This document shows positions 8,454 to 16,802 of a DNA stretch of 64,000 nt, in pieces. Source of the DNA: Pelagerythrobacter sp041912895 (lineage in GTDB: Bacteria > Pseudomonadota > Alphaproteobacteria > Sphingomonadales > Sphingomonadaceae); the NCBI RefSeq assembly GCF_041912895.1, contig NZ_JAYSGI010000003.1, positions 210,041 to 274,040 of the forward strand, written 5' to 3'. The notes under the pieces were generated by a model that made no database searches, was not told where the DNA came from, and saw nothing but the letters and a program-made list of their open reading frames with translations. A program made the position numbers and the translations under genes. The stretch's first letter is position 1, and each line of letters opens with the position of its first letter.

Positions 8454-11075
8454 GTGACTTCCTCGATCCATCGCCGGGCCCTGAGATGCGTGGTGTGTCA
8501 CTTCGCGCTGGCGGTGGCCTGGCACGCGGCAGCGCACGCGGGCGGCGTTCAGCCGGACGATGCCTCGCCGCAACCGGCCGATCCGCCGGCGGCGCCCGCC
8601 GCCACGGCCTCCACGACCGAAGACGCGCAGCAGCCCGCCGCCCGGCCGCAGCCGCGCTCGACCGATCCCGACGTCCTATTCAGGGAATTGTTCGGGAAGG
8701 ACCGGCCGCCGGTGATCGCGGACGATTACGTCGTGCTGGTCGACGGAGTGAACGTCGGCGAATTCGCGGTCGACCCGGCCAATGGGGCGGCAGGAACGGT
8801 CGAGGCGAGGCTGGTCCGTGCCGTCCTGCTGCCGGTGGCCGAAGCGGAAATGGTGACGCGCCTGCAGCCGCTGGTGGAACGGGACAGGGTGACCTTCGAA
8901 CAACTGCGCGCGGCGGGGCTGGAGGTGAACTTCGATGCCTATCGCCTCGCTTTGCAGATCGGATTCCCCATCGATCTGCGGCAGGCGCAGGAGCTTCGCT
9001 TGCGCAGCGCGCGCCGCCGGGCGGATATCGCGTTCGCCGAGCAGGCAGGCGTTTCGGCCTATGCCTCGTTTCGGGCCGGGGTCGATCTGGTCGAGCATTC
9101 GACGACCGATGAGACGGGCTTCAGCGGGCTGGCGAGCGTGTTCGATTTCGGGGCCAATGTCGGCGGCGTCGCGGCGCAGGCGCGGTTCCGCTACGACGAG
9201 CGGCGGGGAAACCGCTGGTCGCGCGGCGATGTCCGGCTGACCTACGACGACATCGACAATCTGATCCGCTACGAAGCGGGCGACCTGAGCGTGGGGCGCC
9301 GGCCCTATCAGATCGCGCCGCGGATCGCGGGCGTGGCGGCGTTCCGCGAATTCCCGATCGATCCCTACCGGAACGTGCGGCCCAAGTCGGAACAGGGCTT
9401 CGCGCTCGAACAGCCGGCGCGGGTCGAGGTCCTCATCAACGGCGCGCCCGTGCGGACCTACGACCTGCCGGCAGGGCGCTTCAACCTGCAGGATTTCCCG
9501 CTGGTCCCCTCGGCGGCCAACGATGTCGAACTGCGGATAACCTATGCCACCGGCGAAGTGACGGTGATCGTCTTTCCCGCGTTCTACGACATCGAACTGC
9601 TGGAACCGGGTCTGCTCGATTTCGCGATCAACGTCGGGGTGCCGTTCACCGACGACGATCGCGGACGCGTGTACGACACCGGCGATTACAACGTGCTCGG
9701 CTATGCACGCTACGGGATCTCGCCGATCCTGACCGCGGGCGTGAACTGGGAGGGCAACAGCGACTTCAATCTCGTCGGCGGCGAAGTGGTTTGGGCCTCG
9801 CCGATCGGGTCGTTCGCGTTCAACGCGGGCATGAATATCAACGATCCCGGCTGGCGCAGCGGGCGCGCCGCAGTGCGCTACGCCTGGCGCGACACCGAAC
9901 TGACACGCGGACGCTCGATCGATGCGCAGGTGTTCCTGACCGGCGCCGACTACCGCACGCTCAATCAGGTCTTCGGCGGCAACCTGACCCGCGTTTCCGC
10001 CACCGCCCGCGCCGGGCAAATGCTGGGGCCGCGCATGCGCGCGCAGGTCTTCGGCGGCTACGAGGATGTTCGCGGTTTCGGAGAGAATTATTACCTCGGC
10101 GCGGGCCTGTCGCGGCAGTTTCCGTGGGGCTCGGTATCGTTCAACGCAGACTATCGCTGGAACCCGGAAGATAGCGGCCCGAGCGTGCAGCTTTCGGCGA
10201 CCATCCCGCTGGGCCGCGGCACGCTCAGCTCGAGCTATGCCAGCGAGCGCAATGCCGCGCGGCTCGAATACAACCGGCTGGCCGCGCTCGGCGTGGGATC
10301 GTTCGGTTACGGCGCCGGGATCGAGCGGCGCGACGATTTCGACCGCCAGTTCGCGCGCATGACCTATATCGGCAATCGCTTCGAAGGGACGGTCGACCAG
10401 GTGCGGCAGGCCGGGCGAGGGCAGAGCGACATCCGCACCGGCTTCTCGCTCGGCTCGGCGCTGGTGATGGCCGACGGCACGTTCGCAATCTCGCGGCCGA
10501 TCACCAACAGCTTCGCGATCTTCGAAGTCGACGCGGGCGCGGCGGATTATCATATCGCGGTGGAGCCGCGCACGGGCTTCGGATCGTCGGAAACGCGCTA
10601 TACCGCGCTCAGCGACGGGCTCGGTCCGGCGGTGGTGCCCAACCTGCCCGCCTATTTCGAGCGCACGATCGAAGTGGCCGCCCCCGGCGCGCCGGTGGGC
10701 ACGTCGCTCGGCGGGCAGGTGTTCTCGCTCAAGCCCGGGTTCCGCTCGGGCTATCGCGTGAAGGTGGGCAACGCGCAGAACGTTTCGATCCTGGCCACGC
10801 TGGTCGATCCGGCGGGCAATCCGCTCTCGCTCGCCACGGGCGAGGCGCGCCGGGTCGGCGCCGGGGCGGACGAGCCGCCCTTGCCGGCCTTCACCAACGG
10901 CGCCGGCCGGTTCTTCCTCGAAGGAGTCGCGGCCGGCTCGACATACGAAATATCGGTTCCCGTCGACGGCGCGCAGCTCACGGCCACGATCGTGGTGCCG
11001 GATGATGTCGTCGGGCTTTACCGGCTCGAAACCCCCGTTTCGCTTTCGGCCGAACCGCGCACAGGAGAAAAGTGA
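8454..11075 (+). CDS. Outer-membrane fimbrial usher (FimD/CsuD-like)
   Basis: An 873-residue protein that would form the outer-membrane pore through which pilins are assembled. The GTG at 8454 begins the signal region; there is no better in-frame ATG nearby. An N-terminal domain at about residues 80-190 (VLVDGVNVGEF) is followed by a beta-barrel/plug (DLSVGRRPYQIAPRIAGV and the plug-like ARVEVLINGAPVRTYDLPAG). Carboxy-terminal beta domains end with VPDDVVGLYRLETPV. The length is typical of ushers. The stop overlaps the start of the next gene (TGATG), indicating translational coupling. Confidence 0.92.
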   Translation: MTSSIHRRALRCVVCHFALAVAWHAAAHAGGVQPDDASPQPADPPAAPAATASTTEDAQQPAARPQPRSTDPDVLFRELFGKDRPPVIADDYVVLVDGVNVGEFAVDPANGAAGTVEARLVRAVLLPVAEAEMVTRLQPLVERDRVTFEQLRAAGLEVNFDAYRLALQIGFPIDLRQAQELRLRSARRRADIAFAEQAGVSAYASFRAGVDLVEHSTTDETGFSGLASVFDFGANVGGVAAQARFRYDERRGNRWSRGDVRLTYDDIDNLIRYEAGDLSVGRRPYQIAPRIAGVAAFREFPIDPYRNVRPKSEQGFALEQPARVEVLINGAPVRTYDLPAGRFNLQDFPLVPSAANDVELRITYATGEVTVIVFPAFYDIELLEPGLLDFAINVGVPFTDDDRGRVYDTGDYNVLGYARYGISPILTAGVNWEGNSDFNLVGGEVVWASPIGSFAFNAGMNINDPGWRSGRAAVRYAWRDTELTRGRSIDAQVFLTGADYRTLNQVFGGNLTRVSATARAGQMLGPRMRAQVFGGYEDVRGFGENYYLGAGLSRQFPWGSVSFNADYRWNPEDSGPSVQLSATIPLGRGTLSSSYASERNAARLEYNRLAALGVGSFGYGAGIERRDDFDRQFARMTYIGNRFEGTVDQVRQAGRGQSDIRTGFSLGSALVMADGTFAISRPITNSFAIFEVDAGAADYHIAVEPRTGFGSSETRYTALSDGLGPAVVPNLPAYFERTIEVAAPGAPVGTSLGGQVFSLKPGFRSGYRVKVGNAQNVSILATLVDPAGNPLSLATGEARRVGAGADEPPLPAFTNGAGRFFLEGVAAGSTYEISVPVDGAQLTATIVVPDDVVGLYRLETPVSLSAEPRTGEK

Positions 11076-12010
11076 TGATGGCCTTCAAATCGTTCGCCCG
11101 TACAGGCTCTCTGATCGCATCAATCGCTGTCGCGCAGCCGGCCCTCGCCCAGGAACTGGTCGATCTCGAAGTGTGCCGGCTCAGCGTGTCGGCCGACAAC
11201 GCGATCGACTGGCGCGGGTTGTATGGCCGCGGCTACGAAGTCTTCGAACCTGCCGAGAACTATGAAGTGGTGGCGGTGCAGGTGCGGCACGAAGGGCCGG
11301 CATGCAATTTCTTCCTGTCTGCCGCGCCGCTGGGCGGCAGCGGCAGCCCGGCGCTCGAAGGGCCGCAGGAACAGCTGCTCTACGATCTGCGGCGAATGCC
11401 CGACGGCCCTTCTATCCTGTCGCCCGATTATTTCGGCAGCGAGTTTTCGCGCATCGATGGCCAGTTCGGGCCGGGCGCGCAGAGCCAGACGTACCAGCTC
11501 TATCTCGCGGTGCCGTCGAGCCAGCTCGTCGGCGGGGGGACCTATACCGGCCAGGCGGTGCTGAGGGTGTTTCGTGACGACAGCGACGGGCCGGCGCTGG
11601 CCGACGAGGCCGGCGTGGCGATTTCGGTGCCGGTCGAATCGGTGCTGAACGTCGAACTCGCCGACGCCGCGCCCGGCGTTCGCACGATGGACGTGGACCT
11701 CGGTTCGCTGTCGAGGTCGATGGAACGCTCCGTCCTGTTCGAAATCCGCAGCAACGCTTCGGTAAGAGCGCGGATCGCCTCGCAAAATCGCGGTACGCTG
11801 ACCCATTTCGCCGGTGCGCCGGGGATTCCCTATCGAATGATGGTCGGCGAAGTGCCGGTCGATCTTTCGAGCTCTAACGCCGAGATCGACGTCACGCCCG
11901 CCAAGACCCAGCAGAGCGCACTACCGATGACGATCGCGGTCGACGGAGCGGAAATCGCCGCGGCCGGTCAATATTCGGATTTGGTGACGATAACCTTCAT
12001 CGCCGATTGA
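11075..12010 (+). CDS. Probable pilus tip protein, two beta domains (CsuE position)
   Basis: A 311-residue secreted protein with a signal peptide ending ALAQ. It appears to hold two beta domains, and the C-terminal one ends with the donor-strand-like sequence GQYSDLVTITFIAD, similar to the last strand of the pilin encoded at 7054. Size, position after the usher and the two-domain architecture fit the tip adhesin of archaic chaperone-usher pili. The ATG at 11075 has AGGAGA 6 bases upstream; an adjacent GTG at 11072 would overlap the usher further. No ligand can be predicted. Confidence 0.75.
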   Translation: MMAFKSFARTGSLIASIAVAQPALAQELVDLEVCRLSVSADNAIDWRGLYGRGYEVFEPAENYEVVAVQVRHEGPACNFFLSAAPLGGSGSPALEGPQEQLLYDLRRMPDGPSILSPDYFGSEFSRIDGQFGPGAQSQTYQLYLAVPSSQLVGGGTYTGQAVLRVFRDDSDGPALADEAGVAISVPVESVLNVELADAAPGVRTMDVDLGSLSRSMERSVLFEIRSNASVRARIASQNRGTLTHFAGAPGIPYRMMVGEVPVDLSSSNAEIDVTPAKTQQSALPMTIAVDGAEIAAAGQYSDLVTITFIAD

Positions 12011-12077
12011 AGTATCGCAGTCTCCAGCATCGCTACGCTGGCGCTAGGGGAGCGATGTGGTCCGTCGCTGAATCCGA

Positions 12078-12109
12078 GGCGCGCGCCGACGCCGAGATCG
12101 GCGCGCGCC
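12078..12109. terminator. Strong hairpin between convergent operons
   Basis: GGCGCGCGCCGA at 12078-12089 pairs perfectly over 12 bp with TCGGCGCGCGCC at 12098-12109, leaving an 8-base loop. It lies between the end of the pilus operon (12010) and the end of the opposing operon (12128). The T-run is weak (GGTTGGTTT), but position and stem strength suit a bidirectional terminator. Confidence 0.7.
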
Positions 12110-12127
12110 CGGTTGGTTTCGCGATTG

Positions 12128-12601
12128 CTATCCGGTTACTGCGAACTTGCCCGGCGTGTCACCGAAAGACCATACACTGTCGCGTGGCAAGGCCTTTGCC
12201 CGCCGCACTGCTGCTCGCCATGCGGGAATCAATGCGAGCGCACTGACTAACGCCAGCACATCGACCAGCCAGACCTTCGCCGGGAAGTTCGCGCCGAACA
12301 ACAGCGTCGCGATGGGAACGAGCGTGAATGCCGCGCCGGTCATCGGTATGAGTTCGATCGCCGCGCGCGGCGCGCCGCGCAGCAAGGCCCAGGCGGTAAA
12401 CGCGAGGAACACTGCATAGTAGATCGCGCTGTGGATCCCGGTGGTCGCGTCGATACCGAGCGGCTTGGCGGCGGCGACCATCGCGGAAATTCCCGCGATG
12501 CAGCTGAGTGGAACGCCCACGGTGAGCGCTGCGAGCACGCGCGTTGCCCTGGTCTGCTCAACCGCGCCGGCCCTGCGTTCGCGCTTGCGGCGCGATTCCA
12601 C
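12128..12601 (-). CDS. Small membrane protein, resembles C-terminal part of PepSY-associated proteins
   Basis: A 157-residue protein from a GTG at 12601 with GGAG 7 bases upstream. It has a basic N-terminus (MESRRKRERR) and four probable membrane segments at about 24-46, 58-75, 84-103 and 109-127. The spacing and the style of the segments (WLVDVLALVSALALIPAW) resemble the end of PepSY-associated transmembrane proteins, without the PepSY domains. I am not sure of this relation. It overlaps the phosphatase gene by 44 bases and is last in the kinase/FHA/phosphatase operon, so it may be functionally tied to it. It could also be a truncated gene. Confidence 0.55.
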   Translation of the reverse strand: MESRRKRERRAGAVEQTRATRVLAALTVGVPLSCIAGISAMVAAAKPLGIDATTGIHSAIYYAVFLAFTAWALLRGAPRAAIELIPMTGAAFTLVPIATLLFGANFPAKVWLVDVLALVSALALIPAWRAAVRRAKALPRDSVWSFGDTPGKFAVTG

Positions 12602-13328
12602 CCCGAAGCTCCACGAGGGCCAGGGAGATGTTGTCGCTGCCGTCGCGTTGCAGGGCGTTCGTCAGCAGCCTGTCGGCCTGTGCGGCGAGCGGCTCGACAA
12701 AGGTGAAGTCGCGATCGGATAGCGAGCGGGAAAGGCCGTCGGAGCACAATAGCAGCCGGTCTCCCGGCAGAAGGTGGCAAGACGTACGATCGATCGTCAA
12801 CGTCTCCCCGACACCCAGCGCATTGGTGATGACGTTGGCCTGCGGATGATGCGCCGCCTCGTCAGGGGTGAGCGCTCCAGCGTCGATCAGTTGCTGCACC
12901 ACGCTATGATCATGGGTCAACAAATGAAGTGCGCCTTCGCGGATGAGGTAGGCGCGGCTGTCCCCGGCCCAGTAGAGGAATGCTGTGGGACCTTCGGTGT
13001 GCAACACGATCGCCGTGGTTCCGCTCTGGCCGCTGCTCGCGTCGAGGATTGCCGCATTGGCAGCGGCCAGCGCCTGATCGATCGCGCTCATCGAGATCGG
13101 AGAGGGGATCCGCGTCAGATGTGCGATGAGCGTCTCTGCGGCTTCGCCCCCGCCGCTATGTCCGCCCATTCCATCGGCAACCGCCCATAGCCCGACATCG
13201 GGCCGTTCGAGGACACGATCCTCGTTGACCTCGCGCACGCGCCCGACATGGCTGCGAACGGTCGAGTTGCACCGCAACCCGGTTGCTGCCTGGCTGTGCG
13301 GGCCGAAGCGCCGAAAGAGCGAATTCAT
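12558..13328 (-). CDS. PP2C-type Ser/Thr protein phosphatase (PppA/Stp1-like)
   Basis: A 256-residue metal-dependent phosphatase. Family motifs are in order: GRVREVNEDRVL (metal Asp), WAVADGMGGHSGG, SGQSGTTAIVL, YWAGDSRAYLIR, and LLLCSDGLSRSLSD, with GSDNISLALVEL near the end. No membrane segment is seen. The start ATG (13328) overlaps the stop of the FHA gene as ATGA. With the kinase and FHA genes upstream it forms the kinase/phosphatase pair that sets the phosphorylation state of FHA-bound targets in type VI secretion systems; here that role is inferred. Confidence 0.93.
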   Translation of the reverse strand: MNSLFRRFGPHSQAATGLRCNSTVRSHVGRVREVNEDRVLERPDVGLWAVADGMGGHSGGGEAAETLIAHLTRIPSPISMSAIDQALAAANAAILDASSGQSGTTAIVLHTEGPTAFLYWAGDSRAYLIREGALHLLTHDHSVVQQLIDAGALTPDEAAHHPQANVITNALGVGETLTIDRTSCHLLPGDRLLLCSDGLSRSLSDRDFTFVEPLAAQADRLLTNALQRDGSDNISLALVELRGGIAPQARTQGRRG

Positions 13329-14341
13329 AGGGAATCGCCGCGATTGAGCGCTGCCTCGGTATGATCGTAAGCGGCCGTGAATGCATGATCCAGCGCCCCC
13401 GGGGCGCCGCCATCCATTTCGGCGGCAAGGCCGGCGTGGCGCTGCCCGGCCTCTTCCGTGAGCAGCGACGCGCGACTTTTCAGGAGGGTGGGGCGCGCAG
13501 CGACCGCATTTTCGATCGCCTCGGGGTCGAAGCGGCCGACGGCGTAGCGCAGGCTGCCCTGCATCCCGGCGAAAGTCGCAACGAGGTGCAGCTTGACGTC
13601 GCGAAACGAAGATTGAACCGCCGCCGGGCCGGAGAGGAATCCCGACGAGCCGGCGAGAAGCAGATCGACGGCAAGCCGCTGCGACGGCGCCCATTTGAAC
13701 GGATTGTTGCCCTCACCCGAAATCGTGGTGCGGTTGAGTTGATATCGCGCGCGTGCGCGATTGCGTTCGGCCATCAGGTCGCCGATTCCGAGCACCATCT
13801 GACGGTAGAGCGCACCGGCTCGGCGCATGATCTCCTCGGGATCCTCGCTCGACAGCAGCGACGCATCGAGACCTGCCCCTTCGCAAAACGCCTCGAGCAG
13901 GGAGCCTTCTCCAGTGGCTGGTTGAGGGGCTGGTCCGCTCCAATCACTAGGAACATCGATCGATTCGCCAAGCGGGGGGCTCAATACCATGGTCAGATCG
14001 CCGTGAACTCCGGCAACGGCCGCGTGCGGCGCCACGGTCGCGACGATGCGGAAGCGCCCCAGGCGCAGCGCACCGGGCAACGAGACCGGGCTCTCGACAT
14101 CGTCGGGAAACCGCGATCCTGCAATGTCGTCGAATACACCGTTGGCCCCTATCACGCGCAGAGTGAGGCCGTCGCGATCGACGCGCAGTTCGCAATGGGT
14201 GCGCGAGAGCGCGCGATCGGGGTCGGCGATCGGCCAATCCGCCTGCGGGTCGCGTCCGATCGTGAGCACGCCGGTCTGCAGCAGCCGCGCATCGATCGGC
14301 TGGATCGCATCGTCGGCATCGAACAGTTGGAGCATGTACAT
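13325..14341 (-). CDS. tagH: Type VI secretion-type FHA domain protein (TagH/Fha)
   Basis: A 338-residue cytoplasmic protein. The N-terminal FHA domain (about residues 20-105) includes GVLTIGRDPQADWPIADPDR and SRTHCELR, the phosphothreonine-binding signature. From about residue 147 it has the TagH-type C-terminal domain: LLEAFCEGAGLDASLL, GNNPFKWAPS, VKLHLVATFAGMQGSLRYAV and RFDPEAIE. This second domain is characteristic of type VI secretion FHA proteins. The start has GGAG about 8 bases upstream. It lies 11 bases after the kinase gene and overlaps the phosphatase gene. No type VI sheath, tube or baseplate gene is present in the window. Confidence 0.92.
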   Translation of the reverse strand: MYMLQLFDADDAIQPIDARLLQTGVLTIGRDPQADWPIADPDRALSRTHCELRVDRDGLTLRVIGANGVFDDIAGSRFPDDVESPVSLPGALRLGRFRIVATVAPHAAVAGVHGDLTMVLSPPLGESIDVPSDWSGPAPQPATGEGSLLEAFCEGAGLDASLLSSEDPEEIMRRAGALYRQMVLGIGDLMAERNRARARYQLNRTTISGEGNNPFKWAPSQRLAVDLLLAGSSGFLSGPAAVQSSFRDVKLHLVATFAGMQGSLRYAVGRFDPEAIENAVAARPTLLKSRASLLTEEAGQRHAGLAAEMDGGAPGALDHAFTAAYDHTEAALNRGDSL

Positions 14342-14352
14342 CGACGTGCTCC

Positions 14353-16005
14353 TCAGGCGGCGATTCGGGTGGCCAGCATACTGGCCTCGACGCTTTTATC
14401 GGTCGTGGTCATCCGCGCCTCTGCGGCTCCGGCGGCGCGGTTGAAAGCATCGAACACATCGCCGAATTCGTCGCGCCGCTTGTGCGAAATGCGAAATGCG
14501 AAGTCGCCGTTCGCTGCATCGTCGAGTGCCCGGCGAAGCCTTCGCAACGGACGCGCGACAAGCGCACCGCTGAGATAGCCGACCAGCAGCACCACCGCCA
14601 TCACGATGGCCGACACTATCGCGAGCAGGGTCTTGGACGTGGCGATCGCGGCATCGAGCGCATCGCGCCTGAGAACCAGGTCGACCGTTCCGAACCGTGC
14701 GCCCGCGTAGGTGATCGGACGAACGAACCGCAGGCCGGCGCCCGCGCCGATGTCCGGTGCGCTGGTAACCCGCCGGCCGGCCTGCTGTATGATCGCCGGT
14801 TCCGCTGCTGCCGGGCGATAGGGTGCGCCGATCAGTGTTCCGTCGCTTGCCGCGCGGACAATCCCGTCGACATCGGCGACAACGATGTCGCGCATGCCTT
14901 CGTCCTGTGCGGCCGCAGACACGAATGCCTGTAGCGCCGTCCAGTCCTGCTCGTCTGGCGGCAACCCCGCATTGTCTGCCGCTGTGACGGCTGCATTCCC
15001 CGTAACGAATGCCGCGATGCTGTTACCCGAAACGGCTGCCATCTGCTCCAGCGCGCGCGTTTCGCGTTCGAGAATGGTATAGACGCACGCCGTGAGGGCG
15101 AGCGCCGTCACCGCGCACAGCGCCAGAGGCAGCTTGAACCGCAGCGGCAGCCCGCGCCGGGAAGATGCAGCGTCTTGCTCCGCATTCAGCTCACGCTCCA
15201 TCGCCGCGACAAGCGCGGCGCCGTCGGCGAAGCGTTGGTCGGGCTTCTTTGCCAGAAGCTTGTCGATAATGAAGCAGAAGCCCGGCGGACAGTCACCGGC
15301 GGCATCGCCGATCGGAGCGACTTTCTCCTGCGCGATCTGGATTGCGAGGATGGCCAGACCGGTTCCGGGGAATGCGGGCCTGCCCGTCACCATCTCGTAG
15401 AGGACCACGCCGAGCGAGAAGAGGTCCGAGCGTGCATCGACCGGCAAGCCGAGCGCTTGCTCCGGGCTCATGTAGCGCGGCGTGCCGACGAGCTGGCCGA
15501 CCTGCGTTTTGGCCAAAGCCTCCGGATCTGCCTCTCCCACGCGCGCCACACCGAAATCGAGCAGCTTCGCAGTCCTGCCGTCGGCGGAGATCAGGATATT
15601 GGACGGCTTGATGTCCCGGTGGATCACCCCGGAGCGATGGGCATAGGCAAGTGCGTCGGCCAGTTGCACCGCGATGCGCAGGACGCGCTCGTACGGCATG
15701 CGGCCATGCGCATGGAGCCATTGATCGAGCGGCTGACCTTCGACCAGTTCCATCGCGATGTAGGCGACGCCCTCAACTTCGCCGACATCGTAAATCGTCG
15801 CTATGTTTGCGTGACTCAGCGCCCCGGCCGCGCGCGCTTCGCGGATGAACCGTTCGCCCAGCGCGGGATCGCTGGCATATTGCGGCTTCAGAACCTTAAT
15901 CGCTACCGTCCGTCCGATATCCGGGTCATGCGCGCGGTAGACGTCGGCCATCGCGCCTTCGCCCAGGCGGCTTTCCAATCGATAGCGGCCAAGTGTCGTC
16001 GTCAT
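14353..16005 (-). CDS. Membrane Ser/Thr protein kinase with periplasmic sensor and HAMP domain
   Basis: A 550-residue kinase. The catalytic domain (about 7-272) is complete: glycine loop LGEGAMADVY, Lys37 in AIKVLK, HRDIKPSN with Asp131, DFG at 150-152, and the MSPEQA activation-loop end. Membrane segments at about 291-311 and 460-484 bracket a roughly 150-residue extracytoplasmic sensor region. A HAMP linker follows (about 483-535), ending shortly before the C-terminus. Domain layout and neighbours match PpkA-like kinases of type VI secretion, although the kinase-sensor-HAMP order with no output domain after HAMP is unusual. The FHA protein is the probable phosphorylated partner. Confidence 0.93.
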   Translation of the reverse strand: MTTTLGRYRLESRLGEGAMADVYRAHDPDIGRTVAIKVLKPQYASDPALGERFIREARAAGALSHANIATIYDVGEVEGVAYIAMELVEGQPLDQWLHAHGRMPYERVLRIAVQLADALAYAHRSGVIHRDIKPSNILISADGRTAKLLDFGVARVGEADPEALAKTQVGQLVGTPRYMSPEQALGLPVDARSDLFSLGVVLYEMVTGRPAFPGTGLAILAIQIAQEKVAPIGDAAGDCPPGFCFIIDKLLAKKPDQRFADGAALVAAMERELNAEQDAASSRRGLPLRFKLPLALCAVTALALTACVYTILERETRALEQMAAVSGNSIAAFVTGNAAVTAADNAGLPPDEQDWTALQAFVSAAAQDEGMRDIVVADVDGIVRAASDGTLIGAPYRPAAAEPAIIQQAGRRVTSAPDIGAGAGLRFVRPITYAGARFGTVDLVLRRDALDAAIATSKTLLAIVSAIVMAVVLLVGYLSGALVARPLRRLRRALDDAANGDFAFRISHKRRDEFGDVFDAFNRAAGAAEARMTTTDKSVEASMLATRIAA

Positions 16006-16070
16006 TCTTCCGCTGCGCCCCTAATCAATCACTGGGCTGCAGCTTTTATCGTCAAGGCCTTAGCAACCAA

Positions 16071-16802
16071 TTACCGCCGCGATCGGACCGTTCTTGCGAT
16101 GCGCTCCGCACGCGCGAGGTCGCTGGCGATCGTCGCGTTGCCGGGATCGAGCGTGGCGGCACGACGAAGCAACGTGAGGGCCTGCGGGATCTTGCCTTGG
16201 TTAAGTGCGGTCAGCCCCGCCGAGCGCGCGCGTTGCGCAGCGGCCGGGTCGGCGGTCGGGCGCGCGGGCGGAGCCGGCTTGGGTTCCAGGGCGACCGCCG
16301 CCGGACGCGTCCGCGGGGTTGAGGGGGGCGGCGAAGTTCGCGGCTCCGCAGCTGCACGAGGCAACTGACCGGGAATGCGCAGCTCGCTACCCGCTGCCAG
16401 ATCGGACGGAACTTCGATGCCATTGTAGCGGGCAAGTTGATACGACTTGAGCCGATTGCCGAGGAACCGCTCGGCGAGTTCGGCCATCGTTTCGCCCGGC
16501 TGCACCGTATAGGGATAGTTTTTCGGGCCCAGGTCGGCCTTGGCGTCGCCTTCGATCCCCTGGAGCAGAACCATGAGCGAAGCGTTCATCGGGTCGCGCG
16601 CCAGCCCTTTCTCGATCCGCTTTTCAGCCTCGCGGCGTTCGCCCCGATCGAGCAGGGCAGCGATCTCTTCAACCTCGTCGGCACCCGTTGGCATCGCTGC
16701 CGATGCCGCCGGAAGATTCTTTGGCCCACTCGAACATCCGGCGAGTGCCAGAGCGACGACAGCCGCGGCAGCGAGGAAGGAGGGACGCCGGTAAACGGTC
16801 AT
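16071..16802 (-). CDS. LysM and TPR-containing lipoprotein
   Basis: A 243-residue protein with a lipobox (LALAGC, Cys at about 23). A short helical repeat region lies at about 40-80, followed by a LysM domain at about 97-145 (YTVQPGETMAELAERFLGN ... LRIPG) that could bind peptidoglycan. A Pro/Ala linker leads to a TPR-like C-terminus (GLTALNQGKIPQALTLLRRA). The gene overlaps the upstream EAL gene as ATGA and precedes the kinase gene by 65 bases. It may anchor or sense the cell wall for the operon, but no specific family function is known to me. Confidence 0.85.
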   Translation of the reverse strand: MTVYRRPSFLAAAAVVALALAGCSSGPKNLPAASAAMPTGADEVEEIAALLDRGERREAEKRIEKGLARDPMNASLMVLLQGIEGDAKADLGPKNYPYTVQPGETMAELAERFLGNRLKSYQLARYNGIEVPSDLAAGSELRIPGQLPRAAAEPRTSPPPSTPRTRPAAVALEPKPAPPARPTADPAAAQRARSAGLTALNQGKIPQALTLLRRAATLDPGNATIASDLARAERIARTVRSRR

